Of a DNA stretch of 64,000 bases, positions 1 to 12,100 are shown in pieces. The notes under the pieces were generated by a model. It worked only from the letters and a program-made list of their open reading frames with translations, did no database searches and was not told the origin of the DNA. Numbering within the stretch: the stretch's first letter is position 1; the number at the start of each line of letters is the position of its first letter. The translations under genes and the position numbers were made by a program. This stretch comes from Panopea generosa (taxonomy: Eukaryota; Mollusca; Bivalvia; Adapedonta; Hiatellidae): positions 39,608,616 through 39,672,615 of the forward strand of contig CM055901.1 of NCBI GenBank assembly GCA_029582155.1. The letters run 5' to 3'.

Positions 1-312
1 AGTTCCATATTTCAGCCATTTGTATATTTCAGCACACACAGTCGCCATGTGTTCATTAAAAACATGAGAAATTGAAATATGTCATAATAATTACATGTAT
101 AGTAATAATGAAGACTTCATTTCAAGAAAGTGGCGCAATTAGTATCATACAGCAGTGATTATTCTCCCTTGCGGCGCTCAAATTTATCAGTATTTACAAA
201 TTTATATCTAAGAACATTGTCAATGAAACTACCTTATTTAACAAAACTTTCCATTACACTAAATTACATAAACAATCATTTCATTCTGTTATTTAGAAAT
301 AGCTGTATGTGA
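1..312. other. No recognisable feature
   Basis: This AT-rich stretch precedes the helicase remnant. I see no conserved protein motif, RNA or repeat in it; it may be intron or flank of the helicase gene. Confidence 0.4.
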
Positions 313-1810
313 AGATGGAACTCTGGTGCATAACATGGAAGAACAGAAACTGATATTCTGTCGTCCAGAAAGCATTTTCAGTAACAGAGGGCATAACCTA
401 TTGAAATAATCATGTATATCAGCTGTATTTATTGATGAATGCCATGTGGTTGAAGAATGGTAACATCTATGGTCATGTTTTGTTACCAGTTTGAAAACAC
501 TATTAATGTGTTTTCATTTTAAAACTATCTTAAAACTGTTTTATTAATTTACTAAAGCAGAATTTGAACCTTTGAACTAAGAATGGTTTCAAAATTTGGC
601 TCTATCAGAAATATTTACTGGTAAGATTCTTACCATTACAAAAGTTTGGTTATTTGGACATTGAATTTAGTATTTTTTTATTATTAAGCATCATTTTATG
701 CCTTTGAGTGCTAACAGACAATCGGTTAGGCATTGATATAGCCTTTTTCCATTAGAACATGCTATTCCCTGTCAGTTATTAATCTTGACACAGGAAGTTA
801 TCAAAAAGATAGTCTTAATAGTACAAGAAAGTACACACTCCTTCTGGGAGTAGATGTCAGTTCAAGTCTGGCCTATGACAAAATGGTAGACTTCCATCAG
901 TTCAAGTTTAAGTGGGACCATGTCAGAAGAAAATCTTAGATAGATACCCAAGATCCTTCGACTTAGAAATCCAAAGGTAATATCTGTAAACCCTGATCGG
1001 CCGAACATATTCCTTATCCAGCAGAAGAAAAGAAAAGGAAACAGAAGAGAAGTTGTAAGAGAAATATTTTGTCAAGAAATTGATAATCTTAACAAGTTGA
1101 AACACCTCTATCCTGTCGCCCTTTTATTTCTACCAATTTCATCCATGTCAAAGGCCATTTCATATATTCATTTTGTATTTGGCAATGAGAATTTTTCAAA
1201 ACGAATCTACTCTGCTATTTATAGCAATCAAGATCCTGAACTTGTGTCAGATACCTTGAAGGAAATGAAAAGAGAAACCCAACCATTCGCTTGGTGCTAA
1301 CTACATCATTTGTAGAAATGGGCTTTGATCCTGTTAGTGTGACCCGTGTTGTCCACACATGTCCACCAAGGTCTCTGTCTCAATATTTTCAGGAAATTGG
1401 CAGGGCTGGTAGGAGAGACCAGAAAGCAGAGGCAGTCTTATGGTTTTGTGCCTCTGACATAGCTTGTAATGTAGACGGTCTTAAGAAAGATATTGTAGAG
1501 TACTGTACAACCAGTACATGTTTGAGAGATTTATTATTGACTTCATTTGGTCACTCTTGTAATTCAGTACCGGTATCTGGTTGTCAGTGCTGTTCCTTGT
1601 GCAGATATCTCTGCGAGTGTGATGAATGTTTCAGACTTGCAATTAATAGTATGTCATTTCAAAATGGCTGATAAATGCATTTTTGGCTATTTCTTTAAAT
1701 ATATGGGGGATAGGAGGCACTTAAATATTGATATGGTTACCTCTGTTCTTCAGAATGTTAAATATTTACAAGATAAGATTGAAAGGCCAGTGCTAATTGC
1801 TGACTAATGA
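313..1810 (+). pseudogene. RecQ-like ATP-dependent DNA helicase, broken
   Basis: RecQ helicases unwind DNA in the nucleus using two RecA-like domains. Here the Walker B/DEAH-type box appears near 430-475 as FIDECHVVEEW, followed directly by a GT that could be a splice donor. The second RecA domain starts near 970 (NPKVISVNPDRPNIF), runs through 1,285, and continues in another frame from about 1,291 with motif V (TSFVEMGFDP) and motif VI (QYFQEIGRAGRRDQ). A one-base shift near 1,285-1,290 separates the two parts, and further shifts and an in-frame stop lie around 410-425 and 940-960. A Cys-rich stretch follows motif VI to about 1,671, as expected for the RecQ zinc region, but no full RQC or HRDC domain is visible. 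Related helicase-like copies are common in invertebrate genomes. It is either a decaying copy or a gene hit by single-base errors; the family call is firm. Confidence 0.75.
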
Positions 1811-2907
1811 TCTTATAACTACTTAAACATTTATTAATACAAATTGATGAATAACTGTTCTGATTAAGATATGCCTTTAAAATCAATTTTCACCTCAAGT
1901 TAGATTTGCTGTGAACTGATAAGCACTTATCTTTCTGGGAACATGTAAAATAAATAGTTATATAAAATAGTTAAATACAAACATGATACTTTTATTAAGT
2001 ACTAGACATAGATTCGACAGTTTTCATGTACCCAAGGTAGATAATTTCATGTCAAATACCTTTTTTATCAATATTTTTGGGTTGCAAGAAAAATAAAAGA
2101 AATGGAAAACAAAAAGCTATTAAAAAGAAGTGAAATTGCAACTCATTTTTAGTATGAATTATGTAAATGTGACATCTACATTTCTACTGATATTTTGACA
2201 CTGAAGATGTAAACAAACAGTACTTTTTATGAATTACAAGCCCTTACTATAGAAATAAGGAGGAAAATCAATGGTTGGCTTACACCTAAATTATAGTGGT
2301 TCCCTGTTGTATTAAGGCATCATCTCAAGATCACTGATCTTACCACTGTGGTTGCAGAGTCCTGCTATGTAAAAAAAAAATTATGTGAGAATGTTTGCCA
2401 GTTATTTCCAGAAGGATCAATGTTTTATTCAGATTTATTATGAATTAATAAAACTGGACATGCCATATATAACCTAAAATGTGTTGAAAACTGCACTGAA
2501 CTCATTAAAATAATGTGTAAAAGTACTGCAGAAAAGAACTTCAATTTTCAGTGTGGGAAATCAGTATATTCTCTTTTAATCATCTATTTTAGTAATTATT
2601 TTAATCATCTGCGGTATTGTTTAAGTCTTAACAGTTGAGATGGGATCTTTTAAATGTTATTTAATATCAATATAGGGCCAGCAGGAACCCAAAGAAATAA
2701 TATTGTGAAATTACAAACATTTATTTCTCGAAAACTTTTAATCCAAATTGGTTCATATTTGGTGTAAATTTTCAAATTAAGGTTCATTAGTGCCCTGTAA
2801 GGAACTTTGATCGTATCCATTCAAAATTGAAAAGATGTGACAGGTTAGATAAGGTGAGCAACTTTGACCCAGTTGGGCCTGTTATTAATATATAATCTCT
2901 TCATAGC
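1811..2907. other. AT-rich intergenic region
   Basis: No gene, RNA or element boundary can be supported here. The stretch lies between the 3' end of the helicase remnant and the stop codon of the convergent DUF6589 gene. Confidence 0.4.
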
Positions 2908-2910
2908 AAT

Positions 2911-5900
2911 TCAAATATCTGGCAATCCAGCCAAAAATTCATCATCATCATCACTACTGACTTCATGATCATCATCATGCACATCATAGTAATGATGATT
3001 CCATATATATATTTGAATTACATGTTGTAAGACATCATGAAATGTTTGAACATTTAACCCTGTTATATGACTCGCCTTGCAACTAGGGAAACCAATACAT
3101 TTTCGTCCTGCTTCTATCGTGAATGGTCGAAGCTGTCGTATCTTGCCTGAAATGGTTGTAACATCCTTTTCAGCAAGATCTTTTGTATGCCGACCATTCT
3201 TTTTCCTTATATTTAGAGAACTTTCAAGATGAGAAACAATATCATTAATTGTATCGGCAGACTGTGTACAACGCTTTATTGCTTTTTCATTTTTGTTTGC
3301 CCCAAGCTGTTTAATAAGAGCTTTTTGATTTCTAACGGAATGTTCTTGAACTAAATCTGCCTCAACAATTTGATTTGTTCCCCCCTTGATGTTAACAAAT
3401 GCAGTGTCTATTATCAATGCCCTGTGGTAGGGTGACAAAATATGATTTGCCTTTAAAATAAAATCAATGTTTTCCACCATATATTTTGATCTTGGGCTCC
3501 ATGTGTAAAAGAATGGAATACTGTACATTGCATTGATGATCAACTGTTCACCATCTCCAGCTTTAGATGTGTCACAAAGTTGCATAAAATGCAGTGCCCA
3601 GTGACATAACTGGGAGGGGTAATTGAACAGTTCATCATCAGTACCATGTACAATATCAGTTAAACCTGACATTTCACCATATTTGAAGTGTTTCATAAAT
3701 GTTTGTAACATATCAACTATCAAATCTCGTCTACTGGAAATATTGTTTGATTGATGCGCTGGAATATTTTGGGTTGGCTGTAAAGTGGTGTCAGCCATCC
3801 CAAAATATTCCAAGAATTGTTCTTCAATCATAGCTTTACCCACAGCAGTAAGTAAATTTGCGTGAGACTGGTAGTTTTTTTTTACTTTTCCAGCCACGCT
3901 ATCTACATTTAGAAGGGATTTAAAGAAGCTGTGTGTGCCTGGTTGTCTAGTTGACCTCACATGGTAGAGTTTTTTGTAGATCTGTAATAAAAATACAATG
4001 ATTGCACATTATTATAGTATGTTCAATACATGCATATATAATTTCTCTATTGTTTGCTCAAAAGCAGACTACCTAAATTGTATTAGGATTTTTGTTATTT
4101 TTAAACAGTTGACATATAACACTGAATTTTGTGAGAAACACTCTAGTTGTTCTGCACATTTATTGATTCAAGAATTGGAGAATTTCCTAAACAAGTCTTC
4201 ATTATATAATTGCCACGTGGAAGTTGTTATTGGAAAAGTAAAAAATGTATTACTACTATACGATAGACTCAGCTCAGAGATTCAATAACTTTAAAGCAAA
4301 CACAAACCTCCAAAAAGTCTTGTTTGTTATGCCACCATTCTATTACAATAGGAGAAATATCTTAAAATCTCTTGCCCCTCGATAGTGCCAGTGACCTCAA
4401 CTGCTTCGCTTCATGTAACTGAATACTGGTCAGCTGGTCTCCCCCCCCCCCCCCCCCCCCACACACACACACTTTGTTTTTCTGGTATATCTCTGTGTTT
4501 CCTAATATGTGGAGGATATCATATATTCAAAGTCATTTTAAATACTAGTGCATTGCTTTAAATAGTTAACTAACTATGGTTTATCTAGGTGAAAACAGAA
4601 ATAGAACAAACATAAACCTTACATTTTCATGGCTATGTTAATTGTAGATCATCCGGAAAAATACTACATGATTTTGAGTAATACTACCCATACCACAATC
4701 TTGTACAAAGTTTGGTTGCTCCAAACAATTTCAGTTAAACAGAGTAATGCATACAATTTAATATTTTGTAGGTTATATGTAAGCAGGATTTGGGGTCACT
4801 TAGAATATTTTTGTTAAAAATCTAAATGCAAAAAAAATACATATTGTTTTTTTGTCACTGCCTATGTCAGAAAAATAACACCTATGGGCTTTTATTCATT
4901 TGACTAATGTAAACAAAATTAAGGTTAAATTACCTAGAGCTTCTTCAAATAGATTTTCAAACTGATCTTGGTAAGAGTCAAGAATGGCAATACAGTCTTC
5001 AGGTTTCGTTTCATTTTTAAACTGAATTGGCAGGGAGAAGACTTTGCTTTTTTTTTGTTTTGATTCTCTGATATTGGCCTGGTAGTAGTTTGGGACAACC
5101 ATCCACTTAAATGCTTCGAACTCCTGCAAATCATTTTCACAAATATAGTAAATAAACTGTATAGTAATACATACATATTTCACTTAATTTTATATCATTT
5201 GTTTATTTTTATTATTATCAAATTTTGAATTTTTTTTGAAAATTAGAGAGATTCAAACTAAAGGTATTTTACATTACTTCACCAATTTTGATACAGTGCA
5301 AGTTAAAATATAAATTGTACTCCATAATGTATGTGTATACAAAATTTACCTTGAGTATCTTGCCCAATAAAAATGTATATGCCTGTAAAAGTTTCTCTTT
5401 GTCTTCAGGCCTGGACGGCAGAAGTCTTGAGGACTAAGACTGTTCACATCAACTATAATTTAAGTTCACAAAAATGCTTAGATCATATTTGAACATAATA
5501 ACAAAAAAAAACATTTTCATGTTAATTTGCTTCATCGATTGAAGCTGAGAAAAGTCAATATATAAATATATATACTGTATGTTTGAGACGTTTCAACAAT
5601 TTTCTCTGCAGACAAACATGGGATATTTACAAGTCAGTTTGAAATATTTAAATTAGTATACTACAACTTGCATTTCAATTTTAAGAATATCAAATTCACA
5701 ATATCAAATATAGCTATAGCTGCCCTGTGTTAAGAAGATATTTTACCTAATAACACAAAGACATCTTTTTGATACTGACTTTAGAAATGTCGCAATAATG
5801 TAAATTCTTATTTGACATGCATTTCGTAGTTTGAAAACTCATAAATTTATCCTTAGTTGGATTTGAACCAACATCTTCCATCTCAAAAGATGAACATACT

Positions 5901-8407
5901 TCATTGTACTATAAGGATGATACGTTATTATTGAACATTATATTTTGATATTTATTTTGTAAAAATAATAAAAGTGAGCATCAATAATTTTAAACTATAA
6001 TGTATAATGGAAAATATTACCATCCAAATACTTCTTACTTTCATTTATGCTGATCATCTTTAGACTTTTAACAATTCTAAGGCAACAATTTTGAAATTTA
6101 CTTCTAGGGGGTTGTTTATCATATTGATTTATCTCTCCTCTTGCAAATATAACGTTACTCGCAAACAAGTGCATATCTCTGTCCGCTTATCAATCCCCTG
6201 TTGGCTTGTGCGGATATAGATGTCCAGGTTATCACCTGTAACCTTTAATGATGGATTTGTCTAAAATCAAGATATAGAGCACACACATTACTATGCAGTT
6301 ATTATATATAAAGCGAAACTAACTATAAGTTTTCCATGTCTATTAGCTATGCATGTGTATCAAGGAAGCATTGTTACTCTGAGTGTATTATGTTTTATTC
6401 ATGAATATCATTTCTATTTACAGTCGAATCTGTCCTAAGCAACCAATAAAGTGAAGAAGCAAAAGTGGCCTTTTGAGACAGGTAGTTGCTTAATACAGGC
6501 TAATTTACTATGAAAGCAGTGAAATAGTAAATATGGTTGCTTAAGACAGGTCGCTGCTTAATAGAGATGAATGCTTACAAAAGTTTGACATGATAATTGA
6601 TTATACATGTTGCAATGTAATAGAATGGCATCATTCATATATTAATCACTTAATATGGGAAACCAGACAAAGATATTGGTAAGCATAATATGCTAAAACA
6701 ATTTTTTTTTATAAATTACCTGCAGTGTTTTAATTATGCCTTGTGTGCTCTGCTGGCACATCTCATCCTGTAACACAAGTTTACCTCTCACTGACATAGC
6801 CACACCAAGTTTATGGAATATATCCAGTCCCTTTAAAAACAGTAATTTACAAAGTTATTACATTCATGCAGCTTTTACAATTAACAGTTGAGCATTGCAA
6901 ATGAAAATATCAACATAAATACTAAATCCCTCATTTGTAGAAAACTTGTAATAAAACATTTATTACAGAAATATTGTTAATTAATTCAACATTGAATTGA
7001 AATCACAAACAAAAGGTCTGTACTTAACACACCAACAAAGATTATTCTAAAATGTGAAATAAATAATATTTATATTAGTATATTTACAAGAAAGTTGAAG
7101 TTGTCCTCCATAATTTTAAAGCTCAAATAATAAGAAAAATATTACTTATAATTTAATACAAATATTACATCAGGCCCAGTTAGCTCAGTAGTTAGCATGT
7201 CCAGGGGTTGAAGATTGATATATGACTTTGCATCTCATTGCCATTCATTTCTCATCGCAGATTCAAGTGGGAAAGTCATTAACTACTTGCTGAGATGTGT
7301 TTACTTGAGCACTGGTTAACCTTCTAGGATTGAGTACTTTTGGTAAACTAGCCATCTGTTAGCCCTTGATGGCATTAAAATGACACTTAATCATTAAATA
7401 AATATTACATTGCCTATCTTCTTTTTTTAAACATATTACAGTCATGTTTCTTATGGATTTCGGTTTTATTAGTGACCAAAGATGAACATTTGAATAGAGC
7501 AAATGTCATTCTGAATGTCAATAGCAATCCTAATTTGAAAGAGTTTGTACCAATATTGGATTGTACTTCAGCACTTGAAGGTAAATGATCTTAAACCATA
7601 CCTCAGCCACATGGTCACAAAGAATTCCATTAATTATACTGATTATATTAAAAGTAAGAGGTATCAACAAAAACTTACATTATCATCAAGATTGCTCTTT
7701 ATGGCTACACTGGTAATAATCTTATGCCATGCAGACATCATCCGATTCCTACTTGTCATTGCAATAGCATAAATTGCACACACTTGGGGTTTTAATTCTA
7801 TACCTTTCACTATAGTAGAAAGAATATCCAACAGAAATGGTAATCTAAAAAGAAAATTATTTCCATTCATTGAAAACATGGTGATAAAATACTGTTCCAA
7901 GAGTACAAAAACTGATATAAACACGTTTTCAAAGGCAATTAATTGTCTATATGTTAGAAAGTTAAATAAATAATGTTATAGTCCCAGTTGACCCAACAAA
8001 AAATGCAGGTGGTAGCTAGCCCTGACATTAATTCTACAACATGGCAGCATGGTAATGCAACTACTATATACATTTCATAAGATTCATTTAAAACTGCAAG
8101 TTGCACACAGTGTCATCTGTAAAACAATGGCACTGGTGAGCTTATATAAAGGATACCTTGTAATGCAAGAAAAGCTAACCTGCAAGCAACTTCATTATAA
8201 ATACTATCAATGAAGTTTTCACTTTCTTTAACCAGATATCTTACATCTTTACATGTTTTCAGGATAGATGGATCCTTAATTGAAGTTAGAGATTGACAAT
8301 GTTGTTCCAGTTCAACAAGTATCAATCTCTGGATTTGTAGCTTTAAAACTGGATCCTGGTACATTTTCCGGATTTGTGTATAAGTGTCACTATCAACTCA
8401 ACAGTTC
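2911..8407 (-). CDS. DUF6589-type protein, multi-exon gene (C-terminal exons)
   Basis: Function is unknown. I recognise the DUF6589-type pattern of fungi and marine invertebrates: EWWHNKQDFLE, then YHVRSTRQPGTHSFF, then AMIEEQFLEYFGM. Exons read on the minus strand at 8,180-8,407, 7,679-7,844, 6,720-6,830, 5,350-5,433, 4,934-5,123, 4,308-4,360 and 2,911-3,981. Each junction has GT and AG, and the phases fit across all six introns (for example CR|LPFLLDILS and EEAL|DISPIVIEWW). The last exon encodes about 357 residues, with a Cys pair (CIGFPSCKASH) and a very acidic tail (DDDDEF). From about 8,394 down to the stop the frame is open, giving roughly 615 residues. The only oddity is one extra T near 8,395, just inside the first exon listed, which breaks the join to the upstream exon. 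Conserved splice phases argue for an expressed gene; a domesticated transposase is possible but not shown. Confidence 0.75.
4441..4472. repeat. C homopolymer plus (AC)n
   Basis: A run of 20 C is followed by six AC repeats, inside an intron of the DUF6589-type gene. Run length is likely to be unreliable in the assembly. Confidence 0.9.
5849..5918 (-). tRNA. tRNA-like sequence, organelle-like shape
   Basis: Read on the minus strand, this 70-nt stretch folds as a cloverleaf. A perfect 7-bp acceptor stem (ATCCTTA with TAAGGAT) closes it. A 4-bp D stem (GTAC with GTAT) surrounds a 6-nt loop, and a perfect 5-bp T stem (GTTGG with CCAAC) surrounds the loop TTCAAAT. The anticodon arm is odd: a 5-bp stem with an 8-nt loop CTTTTGAG, so the anticodon is ambiguous (TTT or TTG). 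The T arm matches a B-box, but the D arm is short as in mitochondrial tRNAs. It sits in an intron of the DUF6589-type gene and may be a pseudogene or a mitochondrial fragment. Confidence 0.4.
6419..6575 (+). mobile_element. Tc1/mariner-type MITE, 3' end lost
   Basis: It begins TA-CAGTCGAATCTGTCCTAAGC and continues with several copies of the phrase TTGCTTAAGACAGG or TTGCTTAATACAGG. The same family is present more completely at 44,751-44,932, where both ends match. The right terminus is not recognisable here. Confidence 0.5.
7160..7410 (+). mobile_element. tRNA-derived SINE with 11-bp target duplication
   Basis: The 5' part (GGCCCAGTTAGCTCAGTAG) looks like a tRNA head with an A box. The body ends with CTTGAGCACTGGTTAACC and an AT-rich tail. 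A perfect 11-bp direct repeat AAATATTACAT flanks it at 7,160-7,170 and 7,400-7,410, so the insert is 7,171-7,399. The body matches the element at 34,727-35,013 in reverse orientation. It lies within an intron of the DUF6589-type gene. Confidence 0.75.
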
Positions 8408-8617
8408 CTACAATATTAATAGAATACCGTTTTTATAAATCTAAAATGTTAAGCTTCTGTCTAACGTTTTACTGTATGAGAAAAACAGAAAATTCATGAT
8501 GTCACATGCAAAATAGAAACAAGAGGCACAAGAGAGCATGGGGACACTATTCTTGCTCACAGTGGCCATAGCATTTTTTTTTAAAATTTCACACAATATT
8601 CAATCTCTTTGGGAGGA

Positions 8618-8684
<67 letters not shown>

Positions 8685-9157
8685 GTCTTAACCCCTTAAG
8701 GATAAATACCAACACCACATATAGTTAAAATATGAAAATATAGAAAAATTGGTAAAGATTCAGTTTCATTTTGAAAAAAAAGTATTAATGTTTATAATAA
8801 TGACATATCTCCCCTATTTTATTTTTAACCCCATGGACACCATTTGTACAAATCAAATAGTGTTACAGTGGCTTATCATTACTGCATAATTATTTTCAAA
8901 ATCTGTTGGGCGGTTCATTAGAAGAGGATATTTTGAGTTTTCTACTATTTTTAGTAATGACAGCCATCTTGAATTTCAGATCAAATAAAAAATTCAATTA
9001 TCTCCTATGCAACAGAAAAATCCAAGTGAAGTTTGAGTTTAATAAGCATAATGGTTTCAGAAAAGTGCTACTACATGTTACCGACAACAGACAACAAGCC
9101 ATCCCATAAGCCCTTCTGGCATTTTGCCAGTAACGCTAAAAATATACTTTATTTTAC
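8408..9157. other. Intron with dispersed repeat-like sequence
   Basis: Apart from the GT/G run this intron holds AT-rich sequence, including a stretch near 8,900-9,010 with GACAGCCATCTTGAATTTCA, a wording that looks like part of a dispersed repeat. No boundaries can be set. Confidence 0.3.
8621..8683. repeat. (GT)n followed by G homopolymer
   Basis: About 15 GT units run into 33 consecutive G. It is low complexity sequence in an intron, and its length is probably unreliable. Confidence 0.9.
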
Positions 9158-12100
9158 CTTCATCATATCTTTGATCCCAGAGACCCTTCGTTTGAAAAGA
9201 ACAACATGAATCAACCTGTAAATGACTTCCTGAAAAACAAAACGCATACATAAAATGATATAATAAAATTATTACAAAATTATGTTGTATAAAATATGAA
9301 CAAACTTGACTGACTAATTAGTAGAGCTTAAAATGAAATTAAAATATAGTTGTAATATTTGAAAATATTGTTACTTTGAAAACGAGAAATGAATGAAATC
9401 ATCCAATATTGCAATACCCGATTTAACTGGTTTTAGTTGTGCATACGCGTAATCATTTTCATCATTCTCTGACATCTGACTGTCAACTATGGACTTGATA
9501 CCTGAAACTATATAAAAAAAATTTATACAAGTTGCCAAATTCAACTTTATTTTCGATACAATTCGGAAAAGGAGACCATTGAAAGGTAAGGTATTCAGAC
9601 ACGAGTATCAATTGTCATTTTCATTTTCAATTACATGCAACTGAAATGTAATAACTACATTGCTTTCTAAAATGTTTGTAATTGCATACATTTATAAATG
9701 TTAATACATGTTTTATGCTCTTGATTTATGGGTATTTTTTCTGGAATAATATAAGACAATGTGTAAGATCTCCAAACGTATCCTTTATTGTATGTAGGTA
9801 GAAATGGTATATCTTTGAACATCAAGTTTCAAGTTTATTGGCATATCAGCAAAACATTGCCTATGGCCATTTACACATTCAAATTAATTTAAATATGGCA
9901 TAGACATACAATTATATGAAATACAAACAAATACATACAATTATATGTAATACAATCAAATACATACATATCACATATTCAAACTGAAGCAGTCATGTTA
10001 TTTATACATCTATAATTACAGAATCATTTATAATCATATCAATAATCAATCAAATTGTTTAAAGTTTCTTGCCTTAGCTTTTGAGCTTCGGTTATAAATT
10101 TTGCCAGATTACAAATACTTTTTTTATTCCTTGATGACATAATGTTTTTAAAACTATTAATATTTGGAAAAGCACTATGTTTAATATATTTACTTCTGAT
10201 TGTTCTATATGTAGGACAACATAATAGAAAATGATACTCTTTGAACATCATCGACTTGTATTTTATACCGAAAACCCAGTTCAGGTGTGATAACCATTAT
10301 GACAACAAGAATTTACTTAATTACACATTGTATTGATAGCATCTGCTTAACAGAGATTTCGGTTTCAAGTTAGCTGTGACACCTCTTTGTAAACAGGAAA
10401 TACTTGGCTTATGTTTGCACCTTGGCTTGGCCAGGCAATTAACTTTCCATTAGTAAAATAGTTTAAGGTGACAAATATTATGTGACTGTGGACATCTGTG
10501 ATTAAGGATGTTTTTAGAACTTAATTGAAGAATGTTACATGGATAGTATAGACAAACAATGTTTTACTTTAGCAAAATACCCCTGCTTGCCTGCTATTTG
10601 TTAAGTATTTACAGTAATCAATTAATACAACTTCTCAATCAAATTGTTATCCGAGTTATTAAGTTTGAAAAAAAAAACATTAAAGAAGATAACAGAAGAG
10701 ACCAATATATTCTCTAAAACCCAAAACTAATAGACATCACAAATAAATATATTGTAAGTAATCTTTTTATATGTATCTATATTTATTTTTTATATATTAT
10801 ATTATATAATATAATTACGTAATATAATAAAAAATTATGTAACTAAAATGTAGTGCATTATACATGTTTCAATTAAATGATTTTGATATATTCATTTTAA
10901 TAATAGCATAATAATACACAGACACCTCATATTAATTTGCGATTTACAGTTCAATTTCTATACAAGCAAATTGTTATGATGAACAGGGGCATTGTGTAAA
11001 TCAATGTTTAGTTGAATAAAAACCTAACTCTTGTTTCATCAACATATACTTAAATCTAGGGAAAGCAGTGAGGTGATCATGATTTTAGACTGTTTCCAGT
11101 AGAATAATATATAGTTCAATATTGATTACATGATACAATAAATATCCAGTCAAAACTTAGTTAAGGGTTTAAGTATTTAAATAGCTTGAAACAAAGCAAG
11201 GACACAGAAATAAAAAAAGAACAATTACCTTTCCCCGGTATAACCTTGGTCGAGCTGGCAAATGGCAGGTATATCGTGCAGGACAGTGGTCTGGTCTGTA
11301 AATGTATTTTATAATCTCTACATTTCTTAAATGTATCTGTTAACAATTCATAAATTAACTGTAAATCTAAGAAGCGCAATATGTTGAGTAATGGGTATAA
11401 ATATTACAATTTGAGTGAAATTGTTTTAACTTGCAAGAAAATAATATATATGGCTATATGAACATCCTATATGAGGTATTATGGGGCAGGTAATAGTAGA
11501 CAAGATAATAGGTCAATCAAATGAATGCTCCCTGAAATGATATTTGACTAGAACCAGTGTTCTTCAAATATTTATTGCTTTTTTTACAATAAGATTAATT
11601 ACCTATCCCTGCATAGCCATGGTCAAGCTGTACACATGGGAGTTGCTGATCCTGTGTAGCTGTGGTCCTTTCTGTAAATGTATTTTATATATATAAAACA
11701 TACCAGTCTGGTACCATTTATATAGGCTTCTCTGAAAATTATCAGCGGGAATAACAAAATAAAACAAGAGGGCCAAGATGGCCCTATATCGCTCATCTGA
11801 CTGACATTAAGTCACCCAACTTAAGTAGATTATATAATACATGTACACTCAAAATTCCAGAAAACGAGATGGGCAAGAATTTTGATTTGTTTTGAAGATG
11901 TAATAGATGCGTAGAAAAGTTCAAACTTGGTAGAGGTTCACCCATGGTAAATGTCAGTGAAATGACATTAAAATCAGGTCAGTAAATTCTGACAAAAAGG
12001 CTTTTGAAGTTTTTACTATAGCTGCCTATATAGTAAACTAGCACCTCACTGTGGCGGTCATGTTTTTTAACAAATTACAACGGCTTGAACAAACTTGGTA

